Below are positions 58,508 to 64,000 of a DNA stretch of 64,000 nucleotides, in pieces. Where the stretch lies: NCBI GenBank assembly GCA_006176705.1, contig QRFJ01003355.1:124001-188000 (forward strand), written 5' to 3'. The notes beneath the pieces were generated by a model. That model was given only the letters and a program-made list of their open reading frames with translations. It was not told where the DNA came from and searched no databases. The number at the start of each line of letters is the position of its first letter. The stretch's first letter is position 1. A program made the translations under genes and the position numbers. Origin of the DNA: Cocos nucifera (lineage: Eukaryota > Streptophyta > Magnoliopsida > Arecales > Arecaceae).

Positions 58508-60360
58508 TTTTTTTTTCTATAGAGAGTCAAAATTTTTAGTTAGATTTTGTAATTAAAACTTGACTAATTTATTTAAAAGTTTGATTTTTAAATAAATTAG
58601 CTCTTACTATTTTTTTGAATCCCTACACTTCCTCTGTAGAGATGCAAAAATCTTTATGATTACTGATTTTTAGTGTATGGTACAGTTTCACAAACTGACT
58701 CATCATCTCATCTAATAGTTATTGATGATGGGTTAGCCAATGAGTGAATAACTCTTATCCAATGATTCTCTAATTATAGTACACTCAGGCTTAGTCTTTA
58801 ATTTATAAATCTCACCATGCCCAAAATATTGATCCATTCCTTAGTTAAGTCAGACCCCCCATTTGCATAGATTGGATTTCTAATTGGATCTCTCACCGTA
58901 TCCAAAATATTGCACCCAATCCATCCTCCAGCCTGTAGCATCCAATGCCTAATAGATATGGTTGCATCTTCTCGGTGCAACTGAACCACTATGACCAGTC
59001 AAAATAATCAACCCCAGGAAGGGCCCGCACATCTTTAACGATGGAAAAACCTTAGACTTAATCTTTTCTTAGGAAGATTTGATTTAGGTCTCTTTAAACT
59101 TGACTTGACATAGCTATAACCATTATGACTAATCTAGTGGCATGGGTTAGCTTGGATTGTTAGTCATCTTAGATCAGAACTGAGCCGATAAATATGGTCA
59201 GATAAGTGAGATTGGTGGAAGGGATATGCCATTAACTCGATAAGAATGCATTCGAATCGAGTAGCTCTCAATTAAAAATCAGTCGATTGTATCTGCCAAA
59301 CTTATCTTAGACATCAAATTATTGAGTCAGAACCAATCGGATTAGCCTACAATCCATACTCTAACCACTATGCCTAATTAGGTCTTAACTTGATCGATCA
59401 CTCATGTGACTCGACCTTTACCCAGACTTAATCCTATTAGGCTGATCAATTTAAGCACTCTTGATCCCATCTAACCAACTCTTGATTCGATTTGATCAAC
59501 CGCTAGACCTAATTAAGCTACCCAAGCTCGAACCCAATTTTATGAATATATTTTAGATCTAAAAATTTTTAATTTTAGACATAATATATTTTATAATCTT
59601 AATTCTTAATTAAATTTAGGATTCATAAATAAATAATATATATAAAATTCTAGGATTTTAGGATGTAGGATTTTGTAGAAAATAAGTTTTAGATTTTTGA
59701 TTAAGGACGAACGTGTAGCATCCCTACACATCATAAGAATATCCCATCGAATGGAAGAAGAGGGCCTTTAAATTCTACTTCGTTCTTATGACTGGATGGC
59801 TAAGGAGAATGCCTTAATCAAAAATATGATAAATCTATAAAATTAGTTAGATATACATTATATATCACATATATAAAAATTGATCTAACTAAAAATACGT
59901 TTTGCATACATCTCATGTATCATATCATGCATATTTTTAAATCTAAATTATCTTATAAATATCTATAAAATAATATTTAAATTTGATCATATCAAATTAA
60001 AATTTATTTTAGATAATTTTATAGAACTATTCTATAACTAGTCTAAATGTGCATCTATCATATCTCATATGAATAAATTAAATAAATTTATTTTTTATTT
60101 TTTAGATCTAATTATAATATTTATAATATTAAAAAATAATAAATAAATAAATTTAAAAATTATAATTAATTAAATTAAAATTATAATTATATTAGACTAT
60201 ATATAGAATAATTCTATTTCTAGTCTAGTCATGCATCTCATACATCTTAGATCTATATTATTTAATTTTTAATTTTTTTATTTCAAATCTAATCATATCT
60301 TATGTGATATCTAAAATCATCTAATTATTAGATAAAAAATAAATTTAAATTAGATTAAAA
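58508..60360. other. Region upstream of Copia-3 gag; leader or foreign DNA
   Basis: No ORF of note. It contains palindrome-free AT-rich DNA from 59540 on, and a GTGTAGCATCCCTACAC short palindrome at 59712-59728 that is typical of copia leader/LTR ends in my judgement only. I could not align it to the left LTR. Confidence 0.4.
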
Positions 60361-60519
60361 ATATAATTAATTAATATAATATTAATATAATATAAGTGAG
60401 GATGTCTTTGTTTAAAATATAATAATAATTTTTTTATTCACTTGCTGTACCCAACTTGGTAATATATTATGAGATTTAATTTTTTATATTGGGTTTGGGT
60501 TGTATGCACCTCTGGTCCT
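60361..60519. repeat. Direct repeat, right copy, flanking Copia-3
   Basis: See 52034-52190. It diverges right after GGTCCT, where CCACCTGCCC follows. Confidence 0.85.
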
Positions 60520-61217
60520 CCACCTGCCCTCTTGCTCCCCTCAAATTAACGTCATCAAATAGCATGCCAGCATGCCACTTTTAGCCATGCTTTATAATTA
60601 TCGATGTAAATTAACATTATAAAATTTTATCAATGCAAATAAATGTAGCCAAATCTAATGTAACAATAGTCAAAAAGTATACCAGTGTGCCACCTTTGGC
60701 CACGCTTAATAATTACCAACGTAACTTTATATCGCAAATTATTTGCCGACGTAAAATAAGCATAGGTAAATTTTTTTTACCAACGAAAATATTTCATCGC
60801 TAATAGTTTACCAACATTTATATTACATCGCAAAAACTATTATTTCTTATATTTATTTAGTATAAGTAAATATTTATTTGCCGATGTAAGTTTTCATTGA
60901 TAAAAATATTTTTGTCGATGTTTATTTTGCATGAATAAAAATCAATATTGCCGATGATTATATTACATCGATAAATACATATTTTTTGATATCTTTTTAG
61001 CATAGCTAAAATTAATCTCCGACGTCTATTGTAACATCAGTAAAACTTTTTTTTTGATAAAATTTTAAGAAATATCGATAAATAGAATCAACGATGGCAT
61101 TTTTGCCAATATATTTTTTTTCGATGTATTTTACGTCGATAGATATAATTAGTAATGTTTTTTTAGAATTTAGCTATGCTTTTTTTGCGTCACTAATTAT
61201 CCTTTTTATTTTAGTGT
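60520..61217. mobile_element. CACTA-like terminal fragment with GCCGATGTAA subterminal repeats
   Basis: Ends TTTTTATTTTAGTG at 61217 (complement CACTAAAATAAAAA). It is packed with GCCGATGTAA/TTACATCGATAAA-type units and TTTTTTGCCAA variants in both orientations. It abuts the zinc knuckle of the gypsy gag. The other terminus was not found, so it may be a fragment or a small element whose left end is eroded near 60520. Confidence 0.55.
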
Positions 61218-61788
61218 CCTTCTCTAATGGCCCATCTGTCCACATCGAAAACATCCTCTAAACCCCTTTTTACATTCTCCTAAATGAAACTTTTTGCATT
61301 TAGTACACTGAGGAATTTGAGAAACTTGATCCACTGAAGTATCAACTAGACTAGTACTTCTATTATGATCACTATGGAATTCTATTGCCCCAGAATTTTT
61401 AGCTCTCTTATTACTTCTTTCTACTTCCATACTCTGAGATTAAAAATCAATAATAGAAGCTACTGCAGTAGTAACTACTTGAGTAATTATACCTACAAAT
61501 TCATGCCATCCAATAGTAGGTACTTGCACTTGCAATAGAGGTATAGATATTGAGGTACTACATACAGGCTTAGGAACATTCTTATGCACTAGTAAATTCT
61601 CTCTCTCCTCTCTTAAGGCAATAGGTAAATTACTGGATAATGTCTTGTGATCTTGGCCATCACTAACAATTCCTCTTGCTCTACCCCAGCCTCGACCTCG
61701 ACCTCAACTCCTGCTTGAGCCACGACTTCAACCACTATCTCTTACTGGTAATTGATCTCCATCAAATCCTAACCTTATTCGAACCATC
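61218..61788 (-). pseudogene. Ty3-gypsy gag remnant, internally deleted and cut by CACTA-like fragment
   Basis: ATG near 61788 (MVRIRLGFDGDQLPVRDSG), an Arg/Gly/Ser-rich start, then a jump to MEVERSNKRAKNSGAIEFHS and the knuckle region CTKCKKFHLGECKKGFRGCF, CGQMGH. The last His is followed directly by the CACTA-like end, so the second knuckle lacks its final Cys. The ~250-residue retrotransposon gag core normally between the two parts is missing. In-frame stops are present. Pol is absent from the window. Confidence 0.75.
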
Positions 61789-62267
61789 TTCCTACAAAAT
61801 ACAATTGATACAATCAACTTCTTTTCCTTTTTACGATAATCTTTTTGATAAATAAATCTCAAAAGAAAACATTTCGATATTGAAACATAAACTTAAAATA
61901 GATGCGACTGAAAAGAATCCTCAAAAAACCTTAATTTATTAATCTTAACTCATCTTTATGAATCATAAACTTTTGCTCGAACTTAAGTCCATCCCTACTA
62001 TTCATAACTCATTTTCTATGCTCATTGATTATAAATTTTTATTCATCTCTATTGATCATAAATGCTTGTTGATTGCCATTATCCATAGACCATTACTTAT
62101 CTCTATTGATTATTAATTCTTGCTCATATCATCAATTTAACCTTGCTCATATCAACAATTGCATCCTGCTCATCCCAAATGAACCACTAACCTTGCTCTG
62201 ATCATTAATTAAATCTTACTTATATTATCAATTAAACTTTACTTATCTCTATAAACCATTAAATCTT

Positions 62268-62281
62268 GGCTCTGATACCAA
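62268..62281 (-). other. Primer-binding site of gypsy element
   Basis: On the - strand TTGGTATCAGAGCC, matching the initiator tRNA-Met primer site, three or four bases after the LTR end TGTTACA. Confidence 0.85.
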
Positions 62282-62284
62282 CCA

Positions 62285-63600
62285 TGTAACACCTCACCCC
62301 TGAATCCAGGTGATGGTGCTACATCCCATCTTTATCTAAAGGTTAAGAAGATTTCTCAATCATCATTAAGCTGAACTATATTTACTTTGCTTCTATGCTC
62401 TTAATTTAATCTTTCAACTATTCCTTTCTACTTACTCTTGCTTGCTTTAGCTTTGGTTTAAATAAACCTTAGCCTAACTCATAAATTTTTGATATTTAAT
62501 TCTATTTTTCTTCTCATAATTGGTTTTTGATTAAGCTGATCAAATTTTCAATCCATTGCTAAGCCATCTAAATCATTTCAATTCATAACTAAATCATCTA
62601 AACAATCACAGCATCACAGTATCATAATTCAACTTCAACTTCAATTTTAAACTGAATGGCTTACTTTACTATAACATAGGATTTGCTATAATACTTAAAA
62701 GATCAATTAAACTTGGTTTAAAGTGAAGGAGCCTTACCTCAAGTGATTAAAAATCTACTACACAGGCTTTTCTCTTCTATTTCGATAACTTCCAGCTCTG
62801 CTAATCAATCTATAACTAAATCCTCTATCTCTAACTGAAATTCTATTTGAAATTAACTAAGAATAGAACCTTCTCCAGCTTTCCTTCTCTTCCTAACTCT
62901 CTGCTATGTTAAAGAACTCAAAACAACTACCATGAGAACCAGAGGCTTTTTATTTTGGAAAGAATAAATTAAGAAAAAGAGTTACTAGATGTCAATCCAA
63001 CAAGAATCCACCAAATTCCCCACTTAACAAGTGTTGCTCTGATAAATTTTTCAGCCATTTCTTTATATAACCAAGTTGTTAAGTCATCCCATCAAAAATT
63101 ATTTTTAAAAATATCACTTAAAACCTTCTCAATCCAGAGCTGCTTCCAAAACTTTTTGCAAATCGAGATGTCTCGCCTCAATCGAGACCTCTCGATTCAA
63201 AATCGAGATGACTTGCTCTCAGAAAAATAGAAATTATTTTCTGTCACTTGAAACTCGAGTCATCGTGAGTTCAAAGCGAGACCTCTCGAATCTCTGAGTT
63301 AATGTCCTCATTTATTTTACTCTTCATTAACTTTAAAATATAAATATAAATAAAAAATATCCTTCTATTTGGAGTCAATAAAAATATCATAAAAATCAAA
63401 ATTCTTAAGAATAAGAATCCAAAATTTAGATTCTAGTTCAAATTTTCTCAAATTCGATACTTTTAAAATATTCTTGCTTTAAAACAAATAGGTTAAAGGA
63501 TATTTACTATTCATTAAAAATCATTTTACAACACACCAATACCTAAGAATTGTGAGCTCAAAAGTAACACTTTCAAGTCTTGAAAACATGAGAAGATAGA
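62285..63600 (-). repeat. Gypsy 5' LTR (outer end uncertain)
   Basis: The inner end TGTTACA is fixed by the primer site. A promoter-like GTTATATAAAG lies on the - strand near 63070. 63150-63310 has repeated CGAGACCTCTCGA words, similar to 1880-2110. The outer limit was not identified; no target duplication was found. Confidence 0.6.
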
Positions 63601-63935
63601 TCATGACAAGATGGAAGCGAGCCGAAAAAAAAAATAGTTTTAATAGTAAAGTTTAGAAACTGGGCCGGCTCAATTGAAAATTGGATCGGCTCAGTCCAGG
63701 ACTGATCAGCTAGATCTTAGAAAAAAATTTAGATAGAAAATAGCATTTTTGAGTTATTAGTATGGTACATAATTGGATCAGCTCAGTATCGGACTGAGCC
63801 GATCGAATTGCAGGTTAGTCGGCTCAATCTAAAACTGAGCCAGCTCAATTTTCGTGGGTTATTATTTTGTATACATGGATTATTTGGATTTGAAAAGTTT
63901 TCTTATGAGCTTGGGCTTGATCCTTTATAAAGTAT
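63601..63935 (+). mobile_element. Decayed copia-type LTR fragment
   Basis: GGGCCGGCTCAATTG, GGATCGGCTCAGTCC and ACTGAGCCGATCG words in the same order as in the Copia-1 LTRs (14610-14760), then GAGCTTGGGCTTGATCC. Confidence 0.5.
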
Positions 63936-64000
63936 ATGTTGGTGCAAAAATCCGTCGCCGCCGGAGGTCGCCGCAATCGAGGCCGCTGGAAGCCGCCGGG
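63936..64000. other. GC-rich sequence running off the window, possibly a new LTR start
   Basis: TGTTGGTGCAAAAATCCG at 63939, then CGCCGCCGGAGGTCGCCGC repeats. The TG start after AT-rich DNA suggests an element boundary; the rest is outside the window. Confidence 0.35.

Overview
The window looks like nuclear DNA of a flowering plant, most likely a monocot (perhaps a palm; this is inference). It is AT-rich, full of plant-type transposons (CACTA, Mutator-like, Ty1-copia, Ty3-gypsy, L1 LINE), and its one convincing intact gene has a GC-rich first exon and very AT-rich introns. There are no bacterial features.

Left third (1-24100): a nest of transposons. The outer host appears to be a large Mutator-like element. 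It carries a DUF1985/Ulp1-type gene on the + strand (pieces at 4999-7111, 13160-14346 and 17721-18540) and a MuDR-type transposase on the - strand (21830-23795). Into it have gone: CACTA-1 (1-4997, left end outside the window); CACTA-2 (7115-13159, both termini visible); Copia-1 (14347-17715, two LTRs, CTCAG target duplications, no pol); and Copia-2 (from 18909, gag/protease only, right LTR truncated near 21815). CACTA-2 holds a very large inverted repeat (7143-8549) and two strand-biased low-complexity blocks.

Middle (24100-45544): the gene-bearing part. At 25085-26254 is a broken copy of a PB1/TPR (PHOX/CLMP1-type) gene. At 35046-43314 is a five-exon gene for a plant and fungal atypical dual-specificity phosphatase (PFA-DSP, Siw14 type), with an intact HCX5R site and a 7.3-kb second intron. 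This is the only gene here that I judge functional.

Right third (45545-64000): an L1-type LINE (45563-51171) with an 18-bp target-site duplication, ORF1 zinc knuckle, endonuclease, reverse transcriptase and RNase H, all decayed; a reverse-strand Ty1-copia element (pol and gag 54626-58507, 3' LTR ending at 54555) that lacks a recognisable 5' LTR but lies between two copies of a ~157-bp direct repeat; a CACTA-like terminal fragment (60520-61217) abutting a reverse-strand Ty3-gypsy gag remnant with its primer-binding site and 5' LTR (61218 to about 63600); and LTR-like debris at the end.

No operon-like cooperation exists. The transposon genes are relics, many with stops where the families have Gln or Trp. 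I found no clearly new biological system. The most unusual structures are the CACTA-2 foldback, the 21-bp minisatellite in the Mutator-like gene, the pair of pol-less copia elements in one host, and the 157-bp repeats around the one-LTR copia.
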